Of a stretch of DNA of 64,000 bases, positions 11,200 to 22,815 are shown one piece after another (within the stretch, counting starts at the first letter, position 1; every line of letters starts with the position of its first letter). Source of the stretch: Triatoma infestans (Eukaryota; Arthropoda; Insecta; Hemiptera; Reduviidae); contig JAAEAF010000220.1 in assembly GCA_011037195.1 (NCBI GenBank), positions 124,001 through 188,000 on the forward strand, in the 5' to 3' direction. The translations under genes and the position numbers were made by a program. Below the pieces are notes generated by a model, which had not been told where the DNA came from, did no database searches, and was given only the letters and a program-made list of their open reading frames with translations.

Positions 11200-12310
11200 T
11201 TTTTTTGCTTTCTCTCAGTTCTGGTAAAAGGAACCTACTGCGATCCTGTCAAATTTTCGAAATTGTGTTTTCACCAAAAATACAAGTTTTGAGAGGCCCC
11301 ATGAGTAGGCAAACATGTTTTTAGCAAATGGTCGGTGTTTAGTAAAAAACAGGAAATAAATAAAAATTAAAGAAAATTAAAAGGTGGGGGGGGGCGCCTC
11401 TGAAAGGCTCTCCAGTTCCTCTGATGGGCTCTGTTTGGTAAGAAAAAAAGGGGGAAAAAAAAGGGTTGAAAATATTAAGTGGACTGTATATGTATTGAAT
11501 AAAGAGCGAGCAAATGGGCTCATATAATATGAACAACAATAAATATTAAATTAAATTTAAAATTAGTAGCAATAATATTTATCTTCAACAAGCCAAAAGG
11601 TATGGTGCTTACCTTAAACGCAGAAACCTTAACACCAGTGCAGGTAGACTCATGTGTCCTTAGCCCGAATCGGGAACAAGGGAAGAGGAAAATAGGAAAA
11701 GGAAATAAGACCTTTTGTGCCTGTAACTGTAGAGTCTTGATCCATACACTGCTGCTTGGCTGATGAATTCTGATGATAGTTAATCGGGCTCCCAGAATCT
11801 GCGGGCCGGAGAAGCAACCGGAAGTAGACCATGTGCTTGCTCAATAAACCTTGCAGGCCGGGAGAAGCCGGAGACACTCACTCGACAAGGGACCAACTTA
11901 TTAACACTAACCCGAGGAAAACCAGAAGTGATAGACTTGGGTTTTCACGTTAAAGGATAGCGGAAGCGGTCTAAAATGTATGGGCAGAATGTAACATGTG
12001 CTGCAACATACGTCTGGCTTGTCCGAGTGCTTATGAGTGACTAATTGGAGAGGGCAATAAAAGGGACTACCCCCTCTCTACATTTAGGACACATACTATA
12101 GACTGATGAATTATTATATTCTGATGGCGGCAAATTTAAATTCGGATAAATACCTAACAGTCGGTACGTGTGTGTGTGCGTGTGAGAGCAACTCAAAACG
12201 AAAAATTCAAAAGTAGCTCAAACTTGGTATTCCGTTTAGGTACAACCAGCCATATCTGACAAGAAGTTTTCGGGCAAAATCTATCAACCAGAAGTGCGAC
12301 GCGGGCTGGA
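11200..12310 (-). repeat. AGTAAGAGAAAGT-family repeat split by a solo LTR
   Basis: The reverse-orientation right end lies at about 11208-11335 (GCTTTCTCTCAGTTCTGGTA, TCAAATTTTCGAAATTGTGT, AGCAAATGGTCGG). The same copy resumes at 12,165 with the expected next segment: a TG microsatellite, then CAACTCAAAACGAAAAATTC, and CTATCAACCAGAAGTGCGAC at about 12,285. The intervening 824 bp are bounded by GTCGG duplications, so the copy predates the LTR insertion. It ends at the I-clade fragment. Confidence 0.75.
11336..12159. mobile_element. Solo-LTR-like insertion, 824 bp
   Basis: Begins TGTTTAG and ends CCTAACA, the TG...CA inverted termini typical of LTRs. It is flanked by the 5-bp direct repeat GTCGG (11331-11335 and 12160-12164). 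It is GC-richer than its surroundings and has an AATAAA-type signal at about 12,056. It splits a family repeat exactly, which supports a clean insertion. No internal gag/pol remains, so a solo LTR left by LTR-LTR recombination is the simplest reading. The superfamily cannot be assigned from the LTR alone. Confidence 0.65.
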
Positions 12311-12311
12311 T

Positions 12312-13475
12312 AAATCGAGGAATTGAAATCCGTGATCTGATGAAAATTTTCACCAATCAAGAAAGTTGTGATCGGAAGTAATCAGAAAAAATTCATGGTT
12401 ACAGCGGAGGAAATTAAAAGTCACCTTAGGCCTTAGGGTGAGATGCAAAGTAGAGTGGATAAAATCTTTCAGGAAGTCATTTAAAGATTAAGGTTAAAGG
12501 CAGGCGAAACTTCCAAAACTAATGAGAAAAGTAAGAAGTGGGGGTTCGAAAGCAGTATTAGGAGTATGAGGGAGAACACTCTCAACAAAGGGCATTATAT
12601 AATGCATTATTTGCTGTTTCTCTGATGGCTCCAGGCTGAATTAAACTGGACTCTTTGGTGCAGGGGCTGAACAAAGGAAAATGCGGCCACTGTTTTCTAA
12701 GCTGAGATCATTGGTATCTTTGAATGCTTTGTGTGGTGGAAAAGTGGGGAGGGAGAAGTTAAAGAGTGAGGATATGTTCTGATGTCAAGCTGCTGATGTT
12801 CTGATAGTCAAGCTGCATTAATGTTTTGAACCGTTTAACGGTTGAGCCGTGGAGGAGCTTTAAACTAGTGAGTGGATCTAGAAGATTTAACGTCCTCACT
12901 CAGAGAAGCTTCTGGGTACCCGGACACGCGGATATATAGGGCAATGACTGGATGGACGAGTTGGCTAAGATAGAATCCTTAATAAAAGACAGGGGACTTG
13001 ATGCATCTTCTCTTCCTGAGTAGGATGTAATTGAGGGTCCTGGTAGATGTTTTGAATCTGAACACGCATGGGTAGCCAGTCATTTACACAAAATAAGCAG
13101 GACGTCTAGTTCTTTGTGTCAGAATGGTGATGAGGTAGTCAGCAAAACAGTGTATCACATCTTGGTCAGTGCCGCCGTTTTGCTGCTAATACTAGATACT
13201 ACATCTGGGAGGGATGGCAACACTCTTAAGAGAATGCTTGCGAGAGTTGGAGATTAAAGATATTGTATTGAGACCGGTAGATTGCTGGAGAGGCTTCTTG
13301 TGAGTAGCTTTTTATTTGTGAGGCGGGGGATAACAGCCATATGTCCTCCGCCTAGTGATAACAATATTCAATAATGGCCACCGGCCATCCATTGATGATA
13401 ATATTAATAATAGTAATAATAATAATACCTTAGCTGTCGATGCGCCAAAATAATAATAATAATAATAATCCACTC
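12312..13475 (+). pseudogene. I-clade non-LTR retrotransposon, 3' RNase H fragment
   Basis: Broken-up coding remnants of an RNase H domain. A SDGSRLN-like start (the first catalytic Asp of a YTDGS motif) lies at about 12,615. An AEIIGIFE stretch follows at about 12,705 (motif AE). The C-terminal block FWVPGHADI-stop-GNDWMDELAK is at 12,901-12,966 (usual form WVPGHxGIxGNExADxLA). Several stops and frameshifts interrupt the frame. The tail contains (TAA)n at 13,397-13,425 and again at 13,442-13,472, the kind of tail I-factor-like elements carry. The 5' end (endonuclease and reverse transcriptase) is absent. It abuts the family repeat ending at 12,310. Confidence 0.65.
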
Positions 13476-14426
13476 CGTGAGTGCGTGGCGGAAAGAAGAT
13501 AATAACAGTAGTCAAATGAATCCACACGGAAGTCAAATTAGTTTTTATCGTTTAAAGAATTGTCAAGATCTCTCTTCAGCTGTTTGGTAGAAAACAAAGC
13601 TTTATAAGGATTTGTATCAGTTTATAATTCTAAGAAATTATTGCAAGGAATGCGAGTTAAATAAATATTAATAGCAATGCTAAAATTCTAAACGTTAAAG
13701 CAGGAAGTAAACATGGAAAGTAGTTTACAATCATGACCGCTAGGCAGAGTAATGTGAACGTGAAACAGCTGTTTTTATTTACTATTAAGAAAGTGCGCTC
13801 TAGTGTTTGCATAAATTCCTATTTTTTTTTTACCATATGAAGGTTATTTTTTCTTTGTACCTAGATGGAATTGTGGATGCTTTTTCTAACGCAAGAATAA
13901 ATCTCTTTCTCTCAATATTTTCCAGTACAGCACAAGAGATGGGGAATATTAAATACGTTCTTATTTTGCGATGATAAGTTTTTAAGAATAATTAAATAAA
14001 AAATAATTTCCTCTATACTTATCTCGTTACTAAGATCTTTAAATTGTATACGTTAACTATTATCTACTTCTTTTTATATTCTTTGCGAGAACTCTTGTGT
14101 GGTAACTAAAAACCAGCTGAGTAATTCCATCTCCCACCACCGTAGCGCACCATAATCCTGCGTGCAATTTTAAGTAGATTATAAATCTGTCGTAATCGTT
14201 CGAAAACTAGGTTTCAATTACTCTTTTAACTCCCCACTAAAAATTGTTCTTACGTTTGCTAAAGTTCACCTTTGAAACAGCTATTATAATATGGGTAATT
14301 ATATAAAAACTTATTTATAAATTACCATGGACTATAAACTGGAATCTCTCGTGAGTTATTTTCAAACAATTTTCGCTCGGACAGTATTGGCCTGGAAATA
14401 ATCCTATTATGAACTTGTATATTTTT
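13476..14426. other. Unassigned AT-rich DNA
   Basis: No domain-bearing ORF or repeat end was recognised between the I-clade tail and the gypsy 3' LTR. Confidence 0.4.
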
Positions 14427-14601
14427 TTATATTTATTTACACTTCAGTAAGAACACAATTTTTATTAAATGTTTAATTGGACTCAACCTTATAAATATAT
14501 TTTATATATCCATACCGCAAGTTAACCAGCACTCGTTTAGGGCAGACTCCCCTACCTACCGTCGGCACCACATACACACACATTTTCCACTGATGCACAC
14601 A
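14427..14601 (-). repeat. Gypsy 3' LTR
   Basis: About 175 bp, closely matching 18,302-18,473 (shared blocks include ACCGCAAGTTAACCAGCACT and TTTATATATCCA). On the minus strand it is preceded by a purine run, AAGGGGAAAAGGG (14,602-14,614), which fits a polypurine tract directly before the LTR start TG. Confidence 0.8.
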
Positions 14602-15201
14602 CCCTTTTCCCCTTAGTAAAAATTCATTACTTTCTATGTCGACTTACAATTAGGTTTATACATTGCTAGGCCTAAGCAAGACTCAGTGACACGGCTACAC
14701 TTTTTTTTTCATTATTACATACATTTCTTTATTATTATTTTTTTTTATTTAACATTACATCTAACTTTTTAGACTAAACATTGACAGCACTAATTACTTT
14801 TAAAATGACATTTCTTTAAGACAAATTCTGCTACAATAATTAACAATTTAAGACTTTCTGTGTGACTGATTTCTGTTTAAGGGCTAAATTTGCGAAGCGG
14901 TTTTATTAAGCTGCCAGAGCGCGTTGCTTTCCCAGTGGACGCGGCTCCGGAACTCGGGCTTTTATCCTGTATTACCTGTTCTGATTCCCCTTCCCTCCTT
15001 TCGCGTTCCAAAATACGCGGACCGAGGTTAATATCATCGTAAATCGGGATACTTGAGGGATGTTGACTTTTATGAAACCGGCTTTTCCTTAACTGGTTAA
15101 CATGAACCCTATGCTATGGACTACATCATTTGGCATTACTTTGACTAAGTATATGATCGACTTAATTTTGAACACATTCTTCCTGGGATCCAGTTTTTAC
15201 T

Positions 15202-15474
15202 TCATTGTGGATGACGTAATGCAACTACTACCAATTCGTTATTCGTAAAGCATTTATTTGATATATAACTAGACTCTAAGGACCTTTGACGCTGACATTT
15301 GACCTTTTTCGGATTTAATATCGAAATAAGCGTTCTAGGTGTATATCCTAAAATAAATGACATCGGAGAAAACCCTGTGGTTGATGACGGTGTACCTCTA
15401 TAAGAATACAGGCAAGCCGCCAAAATTTCTAACAAAGGACAACGTGATATTCGATGGTGATGGCTATTGGACAA
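15202..15474 (-). pseudogene. Gypsy integrase remnant
   Basis: A 90-codon open stretch whose middle, YRGTPSSTTGFSPMSFILGY (about residues 24-43), is a clear match to the conserved block after the catalytic core of Ty3/gypsy integrases (usual form YRxTPHxTTGxSPxELLxGR), followed by TPRT. The N-terminal zinc-binding HHCC and the DDE catalytic residues are not present in this piece. It belongs to the element at 14,427-18,473. Confidence 0.8.
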
Positions 15475-16550
15475 TCATTACCCTCGATGGTGTGACTAAG
15501 GACTGCACCTACCCCTTACTGTGATGCATCGACTGTTAAGTTTAATGGTTTTGTCGGATCAATACTAACAATGATTTTTCCGACATGACACATTTACTTT
15601 TATTAAATGCTATTTCATAATCTGCCGACCAAACGAAAGGTTCGTTTTTCCTGAGCAGCCAATACAACGGTTCTAATAGATCAGGATATTTGAATAAAAT
15701 TTCTATAAAAAGACAACATAGTTAAATATGACTTTACTTGTGAGACATTTTTTGGAACTGGATACTTTAAAATTTTATTAATTTTTTCTTTAGATGATTG
15801 TTTACCTGCTGCAGAAATATGAAACCCTAAAAATTCTAATGATTCTACAAAAAACTGACTTTTCTGTACATTTAGTTTAACGTTATGTTGTTCTAGCCGT
15901 GACTAGACGAGATTTAATGTTTTTGTGTAATCTTCTCTTGATTTACTTCCAATTAAAATATCATCTAAATAACCTGAACAATGATTTATACCTTGTAGGA
16001 TATGATCTAATACCATTTGGAAAATTGCTGGATAGAGGCTAAACCAAAGACTAATCTTTTGTATCTATAAAGATCATTAACTGTATTTGTCGTCAATAAA
16101 TTCTGACTAGCTTCATCAACTTGTAGCTGTAAATACGCATTTTTTTAAATGTAAACAACAGAAGATTTTACAACCAACACAATTATTGAAAAACTTATCT
16201 ATTCGAGGTAATGGGTATTAATTTACCTCAATTTGTGGATTAACTGTTTTCTTTAAATCTAAACAATGACGTAAGTTACCATTTTTCTTGGGGACGACTA
16301 CAACAGGGCTTACCCATCTACTATGATTTACTTATAAATGGTTCTTTCAGACTCAAGACGATTCAACTCGTCTTTTACTTGTTGCCGTAATACATAAGGC
16401 ACACAATAAAAGCCTTTTGAAAAATTGGTTGAGCTTCCGGTTTTAACTGAATGTTGATTTTAAATTCTTTTATTGGTTTATCAATATCTAATTGAAAGAA
16501 TTGAAAGAGAAAACACACGGGTATGACTTTACTATACTTTCTATATTAGA
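15475..16550 (-). pseudogene. Gypsy reverse transcriptase remnant
   Basis: Translating the minus strand in pieces gives AYLQLQVDEASQNLLTTNT (about 16,085-16,143), then YRYKRLVFGLAS and, after a one-base shift, FQMVLDHILQGI. The catalytic box YLDDIL follows at 15,954-15,971, carrying the two active-site aspartates. These are the conserved palm motifs of Ty3/gypsy RT. The frame is interrupted repeatedly, so no functional enzyme is encoded. Confidence 0.8.
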
Positions 16551-16661
16551 ATTAACTGTGCTAACATTCGACTTTTTACTAACAAATTTATTGTTAATAA
16601 TCGACTAACTATTATTTAACAGACATAAATTTTGTAACCACCCCGGACTGATAACATCGAG

Positions 16662-16932
16662 CTAGTTTTGACCTAGAATAACTTCATGCGTTAAATGTTT
16701 TGCAATCACTGAAGGTAATGTATATTTACCTGCATTGACTTCGACTTCTGCTACGAAATATCCATATAATTCCAAATTATGCCCATTTGCGGTGTTTAAT
16801 TTGCCCGGAAGAGGTCTCAAGACTACATTTGGAAACGTCTTTTTGAAAACATTCCAAGACATTATACCGGTAACAGACCCCGTATCAACTAAAAAATTAA
16901 AAATTAGACTATTAACATTTACATATAAATAA
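16662..16932 (-). pseudogene. Gypsy aspartic protease remnant
   Basis: The minus strand reads NFLVDTGSVTGIMSWNVF (about 16,851-16,905), with the catalytic DTG of retroviral-type aspartic proteases. This continues through HNLELYGYF to HLTHEVILGQN (to 16,662), the C-terminal ILG-type block that closes the active site. It lies between the gag knuckle and RT, as expected. Confidence 0.8.
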
Positions 16933-16999
16933 GAAGCTATCAGACATTATTTTTCCTTTAGACACAGCAGCTACTAAACTAACATCTCTTTGTTTACCT

Positions 17000-17854
17000 A
17001 TTTTTACTTTTCTTTTTGACATACAACATGCACTTATATGACCTCATTTACCGCACTGAAAACACTTCCACGCCTTTGCTGGACAATTTTGAAAACAATG
17101 CTTGACCTCATATTGAAGACATCTTTTTAGGTTGTTTGGTACTTGATGGCTGACTGGCTCTTGCTAATGAAACGACTCTGCTAGCTTTTGACGTGACTTA
17201 CTGCTCTTATTACTGGCCCATGATTTACTGTTTCCTTGACGTTGGTTTACTCTTAGCTTCTTCTCAAACTTTTTCACAGGTATGACGTTAACAACACCTT
17301 TATTAGTTAAGACCTTTCTACCGTTTCAACCTTGAACTAGTTTGACAGTATCTTCCCAATTTAAATTATCTGGTTGCGGCAACAGCTTTCTTAACAACTG
17401 TAGATTATTAATTCCTGAAATTAATTATCTCTTAACACTTGTGATAGAAAATTATCAAAATTACAATTTGATGACAGATGACGTAAGGCCGCTAAGTACT
17501 CGGTTAAGGTTTCATTTTCTTTTTGTTGACGTGAATAAAATTTATACCTGTTAGCAATTTAACAATTTATTGCTGCATAATAATTCTGAAGACAAGTGAT
17601 ACAGTCCGCAAAACACACCTCCTGTAAAGTCTTCGGGGATACAGAGTCTTTTAGAATTTTAAAACCTTCTGCTGGCAAAACCACGCACATAACATTTACT
17701 TGCTGATTGACTTCGATATTTGTTAGACTAAAATAAATGTTCAGACGATCAAAATATGACATTATATCTTCCAAATCTTCTGGAAAAACAGGACACAGAA
17801 TTTTTGCCCCATATTTGTAGGTTTTTCTACCGACTTTTCTTTTGACGTACTCAT
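17000..17854 (-). pseudogene. Gypsy gag remnant with CCHC knuckle
   Basis: A plausible initiator ATG is at 17,854 (minus). After a frameshift near 17,805 the frame continues as EDIMSYFDRLNIYFSLTNI (to about 17,715), a capsid-like segment resembling gag of K02A2.6-type elements. A nucleocapsid knuckle CFQCGK-stop-GHISACC (C-x2-C-x4-H-x4-C) lies at about 17,025-17,068; one stop codon falls inside it. Non-functional. Confidence 0.75.
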
Positions 17855-18301
17855 ATTTAAATACTAGACTTATTCTTATTTATAAGCCACTCTATAAAAA
17901 TGTACAATAACAAGTTATCCTAATCTGAGTATAGGTTCCTCGAAGGTTATTGTTCAGCTGCTTAGATTTATGTTTTAAACGGACCTGCGCAGATCGAAGC
18001 AACACTATGGAAGACACTATTCCTATTTTTACGAGCCTTTTTCCCTTGATACCAATATGGCTTCCTCAGAAACGAAGCGTCCTAGACTGACCTTAAAGAA
18101 GCTTTTCAACGAAAGTATAACTTTCTTGACTTTTCTAAGCTAAATTAAGCAATCAAATAATATTCATAAACGCACAGAAATAATTTTTCGATACCTGTAA
18201 TACCAATTCCAGAAATATTCTTAACAACCAATATGTAATAATTCAACTGGATGAACTATTCTTAATAACACTTACGACTTCGTTTTTCCTCGTCCCCACT
18301 T

Positions 18302-18473
18302 TTATATTCATTTGCACTTCAATAAGAACATAATTTTTATTAATGTTTAATTAGAATCAAACCTTACAAATATATTTTATATATCCACACCGCAAGTAAA
18401 CCAGCACTCGTCTAGGGCAGACTGCCTACCTCACTAAAGCAGCACCACACACACATTTTCCAGTGATGCCAAC
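18302..18473 (-). repeat. Gypsy 5' LTR
   Basis: Pairs with 14,427-14,601 with clear substitutions and small indels, so the insertion is old. On its inner side the minus strand continues AGTGGGGACGAGGAAAAACG, the position of the tRNA primer-binding site; I cannot assign the primer tRNA. Confidence 0.75.
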
Positions 18474-18519
18474 AATACTAATATTTATAGATATTTTGCG
18501 TTTTTTTTTATCATACCAC

Positions 18520-19250
18520 GATATGGGGGAAAAATCTGGTATGTAATACCCACGCAATTTTTTCTTATTGGAATTTATACAATTCCAAATGACCACTTTG
18601 TTCTAAACTTATCATTTTTACTCATTGTTTGTTTGTGTTCAATATTATTATATCAATGGGAGAACCTAAATTCAATAAAATGATTGTTTAGGAAAGCATA
18701 CCCCCCTCTCCACCAAAACTTCTTTAAATGAACTTACACAGAAAAAAGTTGCCAATATAAAATGATAGGTCTCTCTGTATTCATAGTGTAAGAAATTTAA
18801 TAAAATCCGTCGATATTTTTTTGGATAAAATCACAGAAAACTGTTATAACCGTTCAGTAAAAACACGGCGAAGTCAACTGAGCGGGAGTTTTTTCATACT
18901 CAGAATTTTGACAACATAAAATCAATTCTAATAATTATTGATTAGATGATATAATTGTATAATAAACTGAAATAGCACTTTAAAACGACCCCTTCCCTCT
19001 CACCCAAAAGCCCTAATAAATGAATTTTTCCGGAGAAACGTTTCAAATGAAAGTTGTAGCTCTTTTTAAGTGGTGGGTGTGTGTGCTTTTTTCAATGCTT
19101 CTAATCTCATGGAGGTGTAAAACCATATATTATACTGAAATGGTAATTTAGAGGTAAGCATAACACTACTCTTCCCCTAGAACACCCAAACAACCAATTT
19201 TTCCCGCAAAATACATCAATCAATGCAAACCTTAAAATGGTAAGGCGTTG
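18520..19250 (+). repeat. AGTAAGAGAAAGT-family repeat, left end plus two modules
   Basis: A diverged left end (AATCTGGTATGTAATACCCA, about 18,532) is followed by modules at about 18,850-19,080 and 19,085-19,230. The right end is missing. Confidence 0.7.
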
Positions 19251-19759
19251 TGAGAAGGAAAACAATGAGGAAAGAGTTTGATATGGCTGAACGGCACATT
19301 TTTACATTCAAGGTCAGCGGCCACAATTCTGGATGTGATGTTAAAAAATAAGTTTTCTAGGTTCAAAAAAAGCAACATTTTGACCTGAATTTTTTTCCCT
19401 GGAGTGCATTATTTGTCAAATAATTACATTGCTTTCCTATAGGAACCTTCAGTATGAATGAAATAATTGAATAAAATACTTGAGACCCCTCAAGAAAGTA
19501 CTTTACCATTTGCCAAACTAAATATAATACAAAATAATAAAAAGGAGAAGGGGTAATGGGGGGAATATTTAAAAACTTTCTCAATTTCATTTTACTTTAT
19601 TTTCCCTTTATTAATAAAAGATAAATTAAATTATTGATAGTAATCTTCAACGAAAGGTAAGCAAGCTACTAGGGGCGTAATATTCATAAAGAGAAAACAG
19701 AAAAAAAAAAATAAAACATTCAATAGAGAGTTTGAAGAAGTTATACATTTTTTATTTTA
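19251..19759. other. Unassigned AT-rich DNA
   Basis: No gene or repeat end recognised; it lies between two oppositely oriented family copies. Confidence 0.4.
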
Positions 19760-20235
19760 AATTTTCCACATTGAGTTTTCACCGGAAATACACGTAATGA
19801 GGTAGACTGTTTTTTTTTTGAGGAAGTTTGGTTTTTAAAACGTGGTTTTTAGAAAAATGGTCTAAGTGCTTTTTAACTGAACAGGTTTTTTTTTTTTTTT
19901 TAATTTTCTACGATTTTCTTCATAAATACATAAGACGAATTTCATTAAATTACTTTGTATTAACTTTGAATACAGAGACCTCTCATCACTTTTGTTTGAA
20001 ACTTGTTTCCGAGAAACAAAAAATTCCTTTAAAGAACTTTTGGTGAAGAGAGGGGGTATGTTTTCCCCAAAAATCTCATTTTAATAAGTTTCGATTTTCC
20101 AATTCATATAAAATTGAGGACAAGTCACCATTTAGTGAAAATTATAAGTTTGAAGAAAATTTGTCAATTACAACTCTGAAAGCTTCAATAAGAGAAAGTT
20201 GTGTGATTGTTTCACACCAGATTTTGTTTTATTTT
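19760..20235 (-). repeat. AGTAAGAGAAAGT-family repeat, reverse orientation
   Basis: Starts with the reverse of the right-end block (TTGAGTTTTCACCGGAAATA). It ends AAGAGAAAGTTGTGTGATTG, TTTCACACCAGATTTT, the reverse of the standard left end. The R1-clade element inserted about 30 bp beyond that end. Confidence 0.8.
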
Positions 20236-20263
20236 ATTTTTTAGTTTTCATCAGCTGTTACGG

Positions 20264-21750
20264 TTTTTTTTTTTTTTTTTTATTGGGAGTAAAATCCAAT
20301 GGATACCAGGTTGGCCAATCCTGGGGACGCACATCCTTGAAACCTCCCCGCCTCCTAGCTTAACCTTCCACGGATCCGTTTACCACATTACTTCGTGGAA
20401 GGCCATCGCTATTAGCCCTTTCGGGCTTCCACATCTTTAGGCCAGACTTTTCTTTTTCCCTCTCAAGTGGTACGGGACACTTGCTGGTGAGGGTGTGTGC
20501 TCTCCACGTACTTTTTCTTCCTCAGGACGTCCTCAACAAACACAGCCACTGCTGCCCATCCACTCTCCTCGCGGAGCATTCTTTGAGTGACGTCCTCCGG
20601 GCTAAAATCGCCTATTACATCGGCCGCTCGTCTTCTTTCCGCCCTCCACCGACTACAGGCAAAAAAGACATGGTAGGCATCCTCCTCCACACATTCCTCG
20701 CAGTGGGTACATTGAGGGTCTTCTATCTTTCCGATCCTATGGAGGTATTTTCGGAAGTACCCATGCCCGGTCAGGAACTGGGTGAGGTAATAGTTTACCT
20801 CCCCATGTTGCCTCTCGACCCACGGTTCAATATTTGGGATCAGCCTCGCTGTCCAGCGTCCCCGCTCATCTGCGTCCCAGCGCTCCTGCCAAGCACCTAT
20901 TGTCCGGGCAAGTTCTTCGCGCCTTTTCCTGGCCTTTGGCAAGTCCTCCGCTTTCCGTAAGTACAGGCGCCTACGCTCGGCTGCCAGTAAATCGATTGGA
21001 ATAGTGCCCGCGACTACCATGACCGCTGGTTCAGACACCGTGCGGTAAGCGCACGCCACTCGCAAAGCACCTCTAGGCTGCACTCCTGTAATTCGCTTTC
21101 TATACTTCGCAAAGCGAAGTGCTTCAGCCCATACTTCCGCTCCATACAGCAATACCGAATTCACCGCTACCATCAGTAGCTTTCGCTTGTTCGGTTTTGG
21201 GCCATACGTGTTCGCCATGAGCCTCGCCAATCTGCTTGTCATGGCCGCCGCCTTGTCTGCTACATGAGCTATGTGGGGCCAGAAACTTAACTTGGTGTCT
21301 AACATGACCCCCAGATATCGGACTGCCGGCTTTGTAAAGATCTCCACCTCATTCACCATAATTGGGACTTCTTTTGGTATCCGCTTGTGGCTGAGTGCTA
21401 CTATTTCTGTTTTTTGGGTCGCAAGAGTAAGTCCCATGCTTTCCATTTCTCTCAGTAGCCGTCGCATGACCATATTAAGGTTCATCTGGACCGCCTCATA
21501 AGTCCTAGCTGTGATCACAGCCGCGACATCGTCAGCATAGCACACAAGGTACGCTCCTTCTGGCATTTCCACTTTCAGGAGGCGATCATAGGATACGTTC
21601 CACAGGTCCGGTCGAAGTACTGAACCTTGCGCTGCTCCTGCTGTGAGTCTCCTAATCTGCTGCCCCTGGAATCGCTATAAAGCCGCTGGAATATGCTGTG
21701 AGTCTCCTAATCTGCTGCCCCTGGAATCGCTATAAAGAAGTCTGCGGTCG
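20264..21750 (-). mobile_element. R1-clade non-LTR retrotransposon, 5'-truncated
   Basis: A minus-strand insertion with a poly-A tail (the T run at 20,264-20,281 on the plus strand). It is flanked by the 15-16-bp direct repeat CATCAGCTGTTACGGT (20,249-20,264 and 21,751-21,766). Its body is GC-rich against AT-rich surroundings. It contains the last part of ORF2 and about 180 bp of 3' UTR. The 5' end is truncated inside the RT domain and carries a duplicated block of about 44 bp (21,640-21,683 and 21,693-21,737). It did not insert in 28S rDNA, the classical R1 site. Confidence 0.85.
20463..21690 (-). pseudogene. R1-clade ORF2, RT C-terminal half and zinc finger
   Basis: A 369-codon open frame runs from 21,572 to 20,463, and coding sense continues upstream to about 21,690 (LTAGAAQGSVLRPDLWN, the RT block before the catalytic motif). 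YADD (catalytic aspartates) lies about 12 residues into the 369-codon stretch. RYLGVMLDTKLSF, typical of R1/Jockey-type RT thumb regions, is at about residue 85. The C-terminal finger CTHCEECVEEDAYHVFFAC (C-x2-C-x9-H-x4-C, about residue 288) is the usual end of R1-clade ORF2. The endonuclease and first RT motifs are missing. The surviving frame is intact, so the insertion is fairly young. Confidence 0.85.
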
Positions 21751-21770
21751 CATCAGCTGTTACGGTAGCA

Positions 21771-21774
<4 letters not shown>

Positions 21775-21801
<27 letters not shown>
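21775..21801. repeat. (AAT)n microsatellite
   Basis: A trinucleotide run of about 27 bp just outside the target-site duplication of the R1-clade insertion. Confidence 0.95.
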
Positions 21802-21803
<2 letters not shown>

Positions 21804-21965
21804 TACTAATTTGCCCTACCTCTTTCTTAATAATAATAAAGAACGTTTATTATTATTTAATGATCCTTTCACCTTTAATAATTATAATAAAGCAATCAAT
21901 ATTATCGTATTTCTTCTATCAATTAATTAGCGATTAAAATATAGATATTGAAATTCGAGAAAAAA

Positions 21966-22815
21966 TTCTGGCATAAAATATTCTCACGACTTTCTCTTAC
22001 TACTGCAGCTTTCTCTTACTGCGAAATGACAAATTTTTTTCAACCTTATCATTTTTACTAAATGTTTACTTATATTTGTTTTTATATCAATTGGAGAATC
22101 TGAACTCAATAAAACGACTTGTTTGAGGAAATTATACACTCCTCTGACAACTACTTTAAATGAACATTGTCAAAAAATAGATTCCAACAAAAGATGACAG
22201 GTCTCTGCACTCAAAGTTAGTGTCAAAATTTATGAAATATTTTTATGGATAAAATTCTAGAAAACTGAAATAACTTCAGTAAAAACGTACTTCCAGCCAA
22301 CCGAGTCTTTTCAAATTCAGAATTTTGGCAGCATATTTAATTCTAATTAACATTATTTAGAAGGATTCATATAATTATAAACTGCATTAGCACTTTATAG
22401 GAAAATATAAGCTTATCCCTTTTCTCAAAAGCTGTCTAATTGAATTTTCCCGGAGAAATGTTTCAAATAAAAAGTTATAGCATTTTAACATAGTATGTAG
22501 TTGATATAATAAATTGCGTTGTAAATCGTTGTAGCCTTTCTGACAAAGTCAGATTCAATAAAGTAGTATTTCCGGTTAAAGAATTTTGACGAATAACTTC
22601 CTGTCGGATCCCCATGGTGATGATATCTAAACGGAATATCAAGTTTGAATTTTCTGAGATTTCTGTTATGAATCTGCTGTTCACATATATACTCTCTCTC
22701 TCTCTCTCTCTCTTTCTCTCACCTCACACTGACGCACCATTTTCTAAAAACCGAAACTCAGGGACCTCAAAACTTGATACCGAAAATTTGGCACGTGCCA
22801 GCAGTAAGAGAAAGT
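21966..22815 (+). repeat. AGTAAGAGAAAGT-family repeat, complete copy
   Basis: The left box ACTTTCTCTTACT at 21,989-22,001 and the right box AGTAAGAGAAAGT at 22,803-22,815 are exact inverted matches. Internal modules contain GTACTTCCAGCCAACCGAGT and ATTTCCGGTTAAAGAATTTT. A (CT)n microsatellite (22,691-22,720) sits at the standard place before the right end, followed by TTTTCTAAAAACCG. Confidence 0.9.

Larger units (their letters stand above)
14427..18473 (-). mobile_element. Ty3/gypsy LTR retrotransposon, internally deleted
   Basis: A 4.05-kb element on the minus strand, bounded by related terminal sequences at 14,427-14,601 and 18,302-18,473. Remnants appear in canonical gypsy order (gag, CCHC knuckle, aspartic protease, reverse transcriptase, integrase), reading from high to low coordinates. 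All reading frames are broken by frameshifts and stops. Between the RT YLDD motif (15,954-15,971) and the integrase segment (about 15,380-15,420) there are only about 0.5 kb; full elements need well over 1 kb there for the RT thumb, RNase H and integrase core, so a large internal deletion is inferred. The protein style resembles the K02A2.6-like/Mag-type gypsy group, but clade assignment is tentative. No envelope gene is visible. Confidence 0.85.

Noticed and set aside
20481..20960. 159-codon plus-strand ORF
   Set aside because: Antisense shadow of the R1-clade ORF2 on the minus strand, which has clear RT motifs.
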